IMG/VR virus record: IMGVR_UViG_3300025806_000263
Coordinates: 1 to 21,733 of that record
From: a virus
Length of the DNA: 21,733 bases
Strand: one strand, 5' to 3'
Part shown: positions 8,244-18,600 of the stretch, piece by piece
Position numbering within the stretch: the stretch's first letter is position 1
Layout of the letters: each line of letters opens with the position of its first letter
Program-made: the position numbers and the translations under genes
Notes under the pieces: generated by a model
Told to the model about the DNA's origin: nothing
Database searches by the model: none
Seen by the model: the letters and a program-made list of their open reading frames with translations, nothing else

Positions 8244-9620
8244 ATGCCTATTACGTGGAAAAATATTGAAGCCGATGCAGGAAAAATGGCTGTTAGCAAT
8301 GATTTTTTAAACAGCGCTAACACCAATATGGCCGCAGGTATTGGTCAATTTCAAACTGTTTTAAACAATGAAAAACAACGCCAAGAAGACAACCGAGAAA
8401 TTGTTACTGATAACAATACTTTGTCGTATCAGAAGTTTTTAAATTCAATGAGTCCTGAACAACTTCAAGAAGCACAAGCGTCTGGAGCCATAAACAATCA
8501 ATTGGGGCAATACGGAAAATCTATTGACCAAAATGTTGCGTTAAATGGTTTTAACGACAGGCTTAATGCTGCACGAAGCGAGTTTAACGCAGGGGTTACG
8601 TACGACAACAATGTACGTGACGAGAAAGAGCGACCAACTATTCAGCAGTTTAAAGCAGCTATTGCGGGTGATGATGATGCCGCTTTTGCAAAACTTACTG
8701 CAGATAACCCTGGCTTAAGTAATTTAGGGGACTTAACAAATGAGTACAACGATAAGGAAAGACGTAGGTTAGAAATCGGCAGAACAGAAAAGATAATAAG
8801 CAGTAAACAAACGATGGATTCCATAATTCAAGACGGATTTGCGGCTGGTAAAACTGAACGTGAGATTCAGACTGATATACACGCAGCACGAGTTAGCGGG
8901 GACATATCGGGAGATGATCAAAATAAAGCTGTTACTACAACTTCAGATTATTTTGCTGCGCAATACAACATGACGCCCACTGAAAAAATTAATTATAATA
9001 CTGACATAGCTAAACTTGATGCAGCTTACAATGCTGCTGTGGAACGTGCTGAGCTTGTAAACCAGCAAGCAGAGGAAACTTATAAATTAAACGAAGGGTT
9101 TAACAGCACGACAATACCAGACAATAACACTGCAAGCACTGCGTTAGAAACGTTTAAACAGAGCGGCTTTGATCAAAACCCTACTTGGGGCACATCGCCT
9201 GACAAATTAATTAATGACCAGCGTGAGCGATTGCTTCATGGAGAAGTACTAAAAAACGCAAAGGGTAATCCTATTTTAGAAAACGGAAAACCTAAACGAG
9301 CGGGAGGTATAGACGGCGATCTGCAAGAAGGTGAAGCGTACGCAATAATAACTCACGCTTTGAAAAAATTTCTGGCGAACAGTGGCGCTGTTTTCACCGA
9401 AAATTTGGGAATTGAGGAACTGAACACAGCAGTTAACAATTCATTGGAAACTTATTTGATAGGTAACGCAAAAAGAGCTGAGCATGAAAAAAACCAACAA
9501 GATCATTTACAATATATGCAAGGTCTTAACACCGCGTACGGAGCAGGCAAGACTGATGCACTAAGAAAGAACACAACCAAGTTTAACCAACAAAAAATAC
9601 AAAACGCTAAAATACAATAG
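8244..9620 (+). CDS. Internal virion protein, MPITWKNI type (gp51-like by position)
   Basis: The product has 458 residues and no cysteine. It begins MPITWKNIEADAG, a start resembling the (S/P)(L/I)TWRN(V/I)xAP openings of internal proteins of many podoviruses. The rest is hydrophilic and helical, with repeated Asn/Gln/Asp/Glu stretches (GIGQFQTVLNNEKQRQEDNR, NPGLSNLGDLTNEYNDKERR, RERLLHGEVLKNAKGNPI). No membrane segment or catalytic motif is visible. The ATG is one base past the previous TAA; upstream there is only GAG at 8231-8233, ten bases away, so initiation likely depends on ribosomes finishing the 204-residue gene. It lies directly before the vRNAP gene, as N4 gene 51 does before gene 50. 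It probably packs inside the capsid and leaves with the polymerase, which is inferred from position and composition. Confidence 0.6.
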   Translation: MPITWKNIEADAGKMAVSNDFLNSANTNMAAGIGQFQTVLNNEKQRQEDNREIVTDNNTLSYQKFLNSMSPEQLQEAQASGAINNQLGQYGKSIDQNVALNGFNDRLNAARSEFNAGVTYDNNVRDEKERPTIQQFKAAIAGDDDAAFAKLTADNPGLSNLGDLTNEYNDKERRRLEIGRTEKIISSKQTMDSIIQDGFAAGKTEREIQTDIHAARVSGDISGDDQNKAVTTTSDYFAAQYNMTPTEKINYNTDIAKLDAAYNAAVERAELVNQQAEETYKLNEGFNSTTIPDNNTASTALETFKQSGFDQNPTWGTSPDKLINDQRERLLHGEVLKNAKGNPILENGKPKRAGGIDGDLQEGEAYAIITHALKKFLANSGAVFTENLGIEELNTAVNNSLETYLIGNAKRAEHEKNQQDHLQYMQGLNTAYGAGKTDALRKNTTKFNQQKIQNAKIQ

Positions 9621-9636
9621 TTTTTCTTTCTACTTT

Positions 9637-9640
9637 AGGA
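9637..9640 (+). promoter_or_regulatory. Ribosome binding site of the giant polymerase gene
   Basis: AGGA lies six bases before the ATG at 9647 and 17 bases after the previous stop. It supports 9647 as the start of the giant frame. No promoter-like sequence is visible in the 26-base gap, so the gene is read from the upstream transcript. Confidence 0.7.
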
Positions 9641-9646
9641 TCGTAA

Positions 9647-12600
9647 ATGGCAACTCCAGCAGAACAAGTACTAGCATCTTTAGCACCAAAATCACAAGCA
9701 ATTGCGGCAGCAACAGAAAACAAGACAATTCAGCTAGGCAATTTAACTGTGCCCAGTGAACAGGTGCTTGTAAACCCTGCGTATGAAACTCAAAATAATC
9801 GCAATTTACGAAATCAAGCGGCTTTAGAAAAAATTAAAGCGTCAAATGCTGCTGTAAGAGAATCTGACAAAACTGCTTGGAGAAAAAGTGATGAAGACGG
9901 TGTTTGGCCGTGGATGAAAGATACTGCTGCAAGAATAAGTACAGTAAGCAGTAGGATTGTTAATGAAACAATTAATGCACCGTCAAGCATAAGAAGTGCT
10001 GCTAGAGCTTCTTTATTAACTGAAAAAACAGCCGATATTGGTCGGCGTGACCAGGATTATCTTCGATACCAAGAATTAATTAGTCAACCAGGCAGTCCGA
10101 TAGTTAAAGACGAACGTGACTTGGCTTTGTTGAATAATCCACCACAGCCTATTACGCAAGAAGAATCTGAGTATTTAAATCAAAGACCTGTACAAACAGA
10201 CGAGCAACTTAGAGGGTCACAGCTTGGTGGATCGGGGCAGAAAGAAAAAGCAACGACAAGTATCTACTCTCGCAAAGAGCTGCTTGATAAAATTGACAAA
10301 AGTGCTGAATTTAGAAAAAAAGTAGATAAAGCTTTTGAAAATAGTCTGTCAGTAAAAGGAATAGTACAGAAAAATAAACAAAATAGATTAGATAACGCAG
10401 TTCAAAAAGATTTTGAAGTAATGGACGGTGAAAAACGTTTAGATACTATTGTTGGGGAATGGAAAGAAGGTAACAAGGTTGATAGTGCAATAGAAACAGC
10501 CAAGTTAATTGGCGACATGACTACGTCTTTAATAGAAAACGGAGCAAATAATAAAATTGCTGTAACTGGGTATATAGCAGAAGTTATTCCTTACATGATG
10601 GCAGGAATGTACGGTTCAAAAGACAAAATAGTTGGCGGAAAAGAGGTATTAGCTGGAATTAACGCAGCTTACGCTGGAAACATTTATTCTGATGGTGTTG
10701 AGCATTATAAGAAAGAAAACAATGGAGAAATTCCAGTAGGTAAAAACAACGCAGAAATAGCGACATGGAGCGCAGCTGCAGGAAGTGTTGAATTAGCGGG
10801 TAACTTAACTTTGTTAGGTACTTTAAGACCTAAAACTATGAGTTTGGAAGCCGCTAATAAAATACTTACTCGCGGAGCCGCAAGAAACACTCTAAATAAA
10901 ACTGTTGCTGCAACAGGTACGACTGCTAAAGGTGCAGTAGTGGAATCCGCAACAGAAGTAGGGCAAACGTCTATTGAAGATAATTTTTCAAAGCTAAACA
11001 GAGATTTTGATGTTCCTAAACTGGTTCATGCATTAGCAGCTGGATTTTACGGCGGTGGTGGTGTGGCAGCTCCAGGCGCAGCAATAAACGCATTAACAAC
11101 GCCTGACAATACAACGCAAAAAGCAAAAAAACGTGTAAATTCAAACCTAAATAAAATAGTAGAAAAAGCATTTGAATCTGTGAATACAGGTGACGTTGCT
11201 GATTTAGTTGATAAGGATAAGCCTGAAACTTACAGTCCGTTACATGCTGCAAGCGCTTTAAAAATGCGTTTAGAAAATCCTAATCTAACTGAAGATGAAA
11301 AAGTCGAAGCAACTGAAACATTAAATAACGTTATAAAAGATTCTGAACAAGTAATGGACGATTTAGCTAGTAAAATCGAAACCATTACGCCATTAACTAT
11401 ACAAAAAAGAAAAAATAACCTTAAAAAAGTGTTTTCTGATCTTAAAATGTTAAAAGAACAAAAAGATTCTGTGCCTCCTGTTGCTGAAGGTGAGCCGGCT
11501 TTATCTAAAAAAGAAATAGCAAAAGAAATTAAAAGAAAAAATATAGCTTATAGAAAAGCAGAAAAGCTAGCTAAGGCAGCAAGAAAAAATCAAGAAACTA
11601 AAATAAAAGAAGAAAAAGAATTTTTAGCAACAAAGCCAGTTAAACAGCTTGTTGCTATGCGTAAAGCAATGAATGATGTGTACAGCCAACAAGATAATGC
11701 TGGAGAAAAAGCAAGCGAGCCTGCAGTAGCTGCCGCTGATAGTGTTATTGATAGTGCAGATGCAACGCCTGAACAAAAAGAAGAAGCAGCACAACAAACT
11801 GTCAGTTATATGCTGAATAATGAAGTATTTGCTACGCCAGAACGGGCACAACGGTTATTGGATAGCAACCTGACAGGATTTACGCCGCAACAAACAGAAT
11901 ATTTAAAAGCAATGTTAGATGCGCCGGCTGGAGATAGTAAAGTAAGTAAAGAAGTTACTGATGGACAAAGTAAAGGATTAGCTTCGTACGCAAAAAGAAT
12001 TGCTTCTGCAGTGCGCTTGAACGATAAAAACACTGCTGATAAACAACAAACTGATATTAAAGAATGGTTAACCAGTACTGTAAGTAAAAAGAAAGCTGTT
12101 GATTCAGCCGACGCAGCGTTTAAAGCGGGTCCTCAAGGTAAGCGCGTTACGCAATACGTGTATAAAACCGATGCAAATTCAAATGAATGGACGACTTCAG
12201 ACGTAAAACCTGCAAATTTCAAAGAGTTACAAGGCTTAACGTTTGAAGGCAGGCAAAAAAACATTGTTGAAGAAATGGGACAAGAAGTAAAAGCTATTAA
12301 AGCAATGGATAGGCAAATAGCTGCTGCTATTGATTTAAAATGGAACAATCAAGATGCTACACAGCCTGCGCCTGAGTCCACGCCCACGCGTGGATCTCAG
12401 GAAGCGGCTGCTACACCAACACAAGAAACAGCACAATCAACTGAACAAGACACACTTAACGAGTCTGAAAGTGTTGCACCTACAGAAAGTACGCCTACTG
12501 CACTTACTACAGAAAACACTGTGGAGCCTGCGTCGGTTTCCGTCGCTGACGGACAACCGGTAGCGGCGACTCAAAGCACGCCAGAAGTTGAAGCAACAAA

Positions 12601-15600
12601 AACCCAACTTACTGAATTAAATGCAATTAATGATAACGGCGACGTAAACTTTACTCCTGAAGTACTTACTGTTATGAATGCTGATCCTGTATCGTTTGCA
12701 GCGGCTGTGACAGCACTTAAAGCGCCTACCGCACCAGTTGAGCCTGTAAACACAGAAACAGCTCAGCCGGCTGCACAAGCGCCTGTAAAAGCAGCTAAGC
12801 CTACACCAAAGAAAAAGAAACAAACATACGCAGAAAAAGTTTTTGCTAAATACAGAGCAATTATAGATGACCCAGACTCTAGTACATTTAAAAAAATTAA
12901 TGCTGCTGCAAGTTTATTAAAAAATGCTAAAACAGCAGGCAACACTAATCAAGCCGCAGAAGCACAAGCGGTGTTGGCTGAGTTTAAAGAACAAGGTTAC
13001 GAAACAACTCTTGCTGTAGGCGACAACTACAATGAAGGAATGCGAGTAGTCGCAAATTTTGTACCTGATGACAGTCTTTATGAAGACGAGCAAATAATAC
13101 AAAAAATAGTAAAGCCGCAAATTAATAAAGACGGCAAAATGGTTCAAGCTGGATCAATAGTAGTATCTCAAGGCACTAAAGTTAGAGAACAGCCTACTAC
13201 TACTGTGGCTAGGGAGTCTGCGCGACAACCCCAGGAAGTAAATTCTTCTGAGTCTGGAGTGGAGGCGCAGCCGGAAGGACAGCGAAGAACGGATTTAGTT
13301 CCTGGGGTTGTTGAAGCGACAACCAGCCAAGAACCACAAACATCTGCTACAGCCCAAGAAGCAGAACCGCAAGTGCAAGCAAAAACCGCAAAAGCGCCTG
13401 CCCGTGAACAAATAACTATCAACCTTGATGATTATAAACTTGGGATAGATGCGCTCGACGCTGCCCTAAAAGCAACCATTAATACCGCTCAGCGTACAGT
13501 CTCCCGTGGGGAGGTTAAAGAAGCTACAGCGGGGGGGTTCTACTCGATGTTTAAGGCAAATATTAGCCGACACTATGAAGCCAATGGCGCACAACCAGGA
13601 AAGTCGGAAGAAATTCGTAAAAAAGTGGTTGCGGAAACATTAGGCGAAGTCGATATTCACGAACAAGTAACCCGTGCTTTGCGTACCCACACATCACTTG
13701 AGATCCCATTAACTCGTTTTATTCGCGGTAGAGCGGATATGGCTGAAACGGTTAATGGGATTTTAGGATCGCTCAGCGGAACCAAGGATTTCCAAGCTCT
13801 CCCCGCAGAAGTAATGGGTCCCATTGTCGAAGAGTACCTCAACACTCTCCCTCTCATTCAGGTTAGCAAAAAAGGGGAGAACGCGTCTGCTCCAGTAACT
13901 GATACATCTTCGTTGCAAGAAAAAGCCAGTGACAATACTCAAGAGTCTGCTAGCAACACTTCTGTAAAGAATGTTGCACAAGAAGAAACAGATGCGCTTA
14001 CGGCAGAAACAGGCCGATCAAAAGTTCTTTTGAAAGAAACTAAAGAAGAAGCGGCGTTACCGTTTAAAGAAGCTAATTTAATTAAACGTTGGGTAACCCA
14101 AGGTAAAAAGAAAGCTAGCGATATAACTAAACACGCACTTGTTGCGCAAAAAGATTTCTTTGCAACTTTATTAAGAAAAGACGGACAAGGCGCACAAATA
14201 CTTCAAGATCTCATTGGTAATGAAGAATTAACTCCCGAACAAAAACAATTGTTGTTTAAATTAGCTAAATATACGCAAGCATGGCGTGGCAAAATTTCAA
14301 ACAACATGTCTCACAAAGCAGTTCATAAAACATGGAGCGATAAAGCTAAGTACTTTAAAGAACCAATTTTGAACGAAGCTGGAGAAATTATTGGATACGA
14401 AGATCTAGAAGCAAATATTGAAGACGCAATGGTTACTGCAGCGTTTCAATATTTAGTAGAGCACATTCGTGATACGGGTTTTAATACTGAATCAGAAATT
14501 CAATATTTGCTAGGTTTAGATAGTAATAGCAGTATAACTGCTTCTGCTGTTTCTATTTACGGCGAAGGTTGGGGACAAAACCATGCTCTGCATAATGAAA
14601 TTGGCAAAAATGTTATTAGCATACTCAATCTCAAATTAAAAAATGATCCCTCAACAGAGCCACCGCTCGATGTTATGAACACATTAGCAACGTCATTTGG
14701 TGCGACGGCTGTAGGATTATTATTACAAGAAGGTATTTTAGAGCAGCGTTCTTTTACTCAACAAGAGTATTTAGAAGCAACAGGGCAATCTGACGCCCCA
14801 ATGAATAGAATTGTTGCATACCGCATACGTAGAGATTATGCCCCTGACAAAAGAAATAAAGGTACTGCGCCGTTAATATCATTAGATAATGGTTTACCGC
14901 CATTGTCATCAATGCTTGAACAAGTCGTTGGTTCAACTGCATTGTTTGTTAAATTGTTTGGGGCAGAAGCAGGAAAGAAATTTCCAACGTTTACACCACA
15001 GCAAAACGAACAAAATAAAACCAGTAAAAGTATGCAAGAAATGCCCAAATTAGGCACTGAAAGATTAAACGCGCATAACAATACTGCATATCAACTTAAA
15101 GAAACTATGGCTTTTCTTGTAGAAGAACTTGGAGAACAATTTACTAAGTTGGCAATGGGTTGGGTGGATGTAGACAGTAATCCTGAAATAATGCACAAAG
15201 TAGACCGAGAAAGCCAACAAGCTGTTAATGCAGAAATTGAGCGTGCAATAGATCAGTTCAACGAATTTAAAGAAATATTAAAAACGCAAAAAGATGGTGC
15301 ACAAACACCGTTTTATCTGCAATCAGTTATGTGGATAAATCAACGAGTGGGTTATGTACAAAACGCTATAAACCCACAAACAAGCAAGTTTATTCGTCAC
15401 ATGATAGGCGCATCGGCGTATAAACAGACTATTCAATTTGACGGCACAGAAAAAGACACGCAGTTACAAAATATTTTCTTACTTGCTGTAGCGCAAAATC
15501 TTGGCTTTAAAATTGAAAATACAAAAAATACTGACACAGTTGCAATCTTGCAAGATGAGATGAGTCAGCCAAATAATGTTCGCGTACAATCAATTATGGC

Positions 15601-18600
15601 AAATTTGCTTGATCCTGGCAGAGTTGTACCAGTGTCTGCAGAAGACTCTCAAGCTTTATTAGATTTTGTAGCATCACGCAAAGAAAAATTTGCTGTCGTT
15701 GACGCGTTATCGCAATACGTACAATTTATGGATGCAGCAAATAACAACGTTCCATTTGAAGCCAATATAATGATGGAAATTGACGGAGTAGCTAATGGGC
15801 CGGCACTTCTTCATATGCTGTTAGGTACAAGATTAGAAGATTTTGGTGAGGCATTCGGGTTCTTTACAAAAGATTCTGAACATGAAAGTTTTGCTGACTA
15901 CAAAAAAGAAGGGCTAGGAGATTTTTACGAAAAAACAACAGTGCGTTTAAAAGGCTATTTAGCAAACTACTTGTCAGCACCTTGGGTAAAAAGTGATAAA
16001 GAAAAATATGAATCAAAAAACAAAAAGAACAAACAAGTATTAAGCATTGTTTCAAATTTTATTTCTGAATCAGAAAAGCCGCTTATAGCTGATGGAAAAG
16101 CGACAGCAGCTGGACGTAAATTTTCTAAAGGTCCATTAACGCCTCTGATGTTTGGATCATCAGGCAAAAAAGCTTTTAGCTCGTTAGCTGAAAGTATTTT
16201 AGATAATTACACGGGAATTATTCTAAGTTTAAAAAACAATCCACAAGAGTTGGAAAGATTTTTAACAGACTTAAACTTTTTAACAAAAAAACAAGCAGGC
16301 AAACAGGACGGATTTAAAATCATTGTTCCAGGCATAAATACAAAAATGTCGTGGAATCAAGCAATGGAATTTGAGTTGAGCACGCGACAATATAATTCAG
16401 CAAAAGAAACAATTTACAACGCATTAGAACCAAGCACTGATACACTTATTACGAACTATTTTAGTGAATTAATGGAGCGCAGAGACGCAATAGCTACAGC
16501 AAGTAGTACTGCGCACGCGCAATATAATCTTGCTTACACACTTGCACGAAAACAATACATAGACGAATTAATTGAACAAGGATTAATAGCAACTCCTGAT
16601 AACGGCAAAGCACCTTTACATGATTTAACGGCTACTCAAGAAGCAGAAGTGCGAAGACGAGTGCAGTTAATGGAACCTACTGTACATAGTAGAATGTCAA
16701 AGCAAGAAAATAACCCTGGCGCTGGATTGCGCATGTCAAAAATGGGTTTTGCATCTACAGATGGTTTTGAAAATGCATATAAAACGAAGACTTATTTCAA
16801 TTCTCCAATAAATGTTGCAACTAGATTGGCTCGATTAACAGAAGAAGAAGTTAATGAAACAAGAGAATTTTTACAAAGCTATGCTCAAAAATTAGTAGAA
16901 CAAGAACCTGGAGCAGGAACAACGCCGGCAGGCACGCATTCAACTGATAGTAATATTGCATCTAAAGTGTACGGAAAATTTAAAGCACTTAATGTACATG
17001 ACGCATTAGGCGTGTCTATTGCTGACGCTGTAGATGTTGCAAAAGATCTTAATAAAGAAACTTTTGTAAGTTTAGTAGAGTATTCTTTGCCCACTGAAGT
17101 TGTTACATCAGCAGAACGTGTAAATCGTCAATTTAAAGAATGGGTTGCAGCAAATCCAGAATTAAAAAATGAAATAGATCGTGGCATAAATGAGTATGCA
17201 GAAAATACTATAAAAAGAAATAAAGATTTGTTAGAGGGTGTGCAAAATAAGGATGTAGCTGACGCTGTAATTTCTAATTTAGCTCAAATAGCTGAACAAG
17301 CTGAAATAGCAAAATTACAGCACTTGCATACGTTACGCGTAGTTAACCAATATAATTTTGAAGATGGTGGTTGGTCTGTTACTCCAGAATGGAAAGCTAA
17401 CATTGAAGCACGTCTTATTGCTTTAAATGCGCCGTTAACTGCTCCTGTAGCTTCTGTATCTACAGTAGAGACTGCCAATCCTAAAACAGAGCCGGATATG
17501 CCATCAGACAGTGCTAGTGGCGCTCAAGTTGGTATGCCTGTTAAGCAGCCAGATTCAAAAACAGAACAAAATATTAATCGTCGTTTAAAGACGATACTAA
17601 CAAAGTTACCAAACCTGACAGCTAAATCAATTATTGCCCATTTAAACCAACAAATGGACAAAACCACTTTGACGCCAACTGAGCAAGCCTACAAAACATT
17701 ATTGCCTAAGTTAAATGAAATTGTTGATCCAGATATAGCAATTGTTTATGTAACTAAAGACATGAAAATGCCAAAAGGGACTGAAACAGCGTACGGGTGG
17801 TTTAACCCAAATTCTACTAAGGATTATCCTAATGGCGCAATTTTTATCAAAAGTGATGAACATACACATTCAAACGTTTCAGCAGAATTAATAGCGCATG
17901 AGTTGCTACATGCGAGCGTTAAGACACAAATGTTTAATGCTCGAAAGAGAAAAAATAAAACTGCAGCTGACAAAATTGTTTTAGCCGCAGTTGATAATTT
18001 AGAAGTAATTAGAAAAGCCGCCGAGGACTATATTGCTAGTAACAATTTAGAAGGCTTTGGTAACGCAGTAAACGACGTTGATGAATTGATTGCTTGGGGC
18101 ATTACTAATGAACGCTTCCAAAAAGAAGTGCTTGGTCAACTGGTAATTGACAATAAAAAGCTAAAAGAAACAGGCTTGGAAAATTCTGTTAAAAATGGCA
18201 TTAAACAATTTATTAAAGCAATAGGACAAATACTTAATGCAAATTTAGGTGCTAAAGCAAACACAGCAGCCAGTATTAATGCATTACAGCTTGTGTTTGC
18301 TAACACTGCTGCTGTTATGTCAACAGTAGATAGCAGAGGTGTTCAAGCGTTAAGTAATAAACAACGCATTAGTAAGCAAGACAGCGGTGCTCCTATAAGC
18401 TTTAGCCACAGGAGAGTATTTGAAGCGCTAGGCAATTCGCACGGTGCGCCAAGTACACCAAGACATGTAGGCAGAATGGCTAGTGCATTGGAACAAGTAG
18501 TCGAAACAGTGTACGGGCCTTTTGGAATGTTCCAAGCTGAAGCTGAACGTAGTTCGCCGGCAATAGCTACAGATGTATTTTTGCAATCTTTGGCCAACAA

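Larger units (their letters stand above)
13190..13880 (+). other. GC-rich island within the giant polymerase gene
   Basis: Hand counts give about 54% GC for 13201-13380 and 48.6% for 13441-13860, against 35-37% for 14041-14160. Codons change too: CTC, CCC, ACC, GTC, ATC and TTC are common here and rare in neighbouring sequence. The island encodes residues about 1182-1410, a linker plus a folded-looking part (YKLGIDALDAALKATINTAQ, RALRTHTSLEIPLTRFIRGR). It lies between the small domain and the polymerase module and keeps the frame open. It contains two long inverted repeats, a 5-pair hairpin and a G7 run. Acquisition by recombination from a phage of higher GC is the simplest reading. Confidence 0.75.

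Noticed and set aside
12354-12563. Plus-strand 69-codon frame nested in the giant gene
   Set aside because: His/Leu/Gln/Arg-rich reading of a Pro/Thr/Gln linker in another frame; no ribosome site and no family resemblance.
12539-13513. Hairpins with 3-base loops (12539-12553 and 13501-13513) as N4-type vRNAP promoters
   Set aside because: N4 vRNAP promoters have such hairpins, with a purine at the loop centre, but these are in a late structural gene, have a pyrimidine at the centre on the plus strand, and lack any repeated flanking consensus.
13813-13825. AATGGG-T-CCCATT palindrome in the island
   Set aside because: The centre is one base, so it cannot fold as a full hairpin, and a 6-base palindrome is common by chance.
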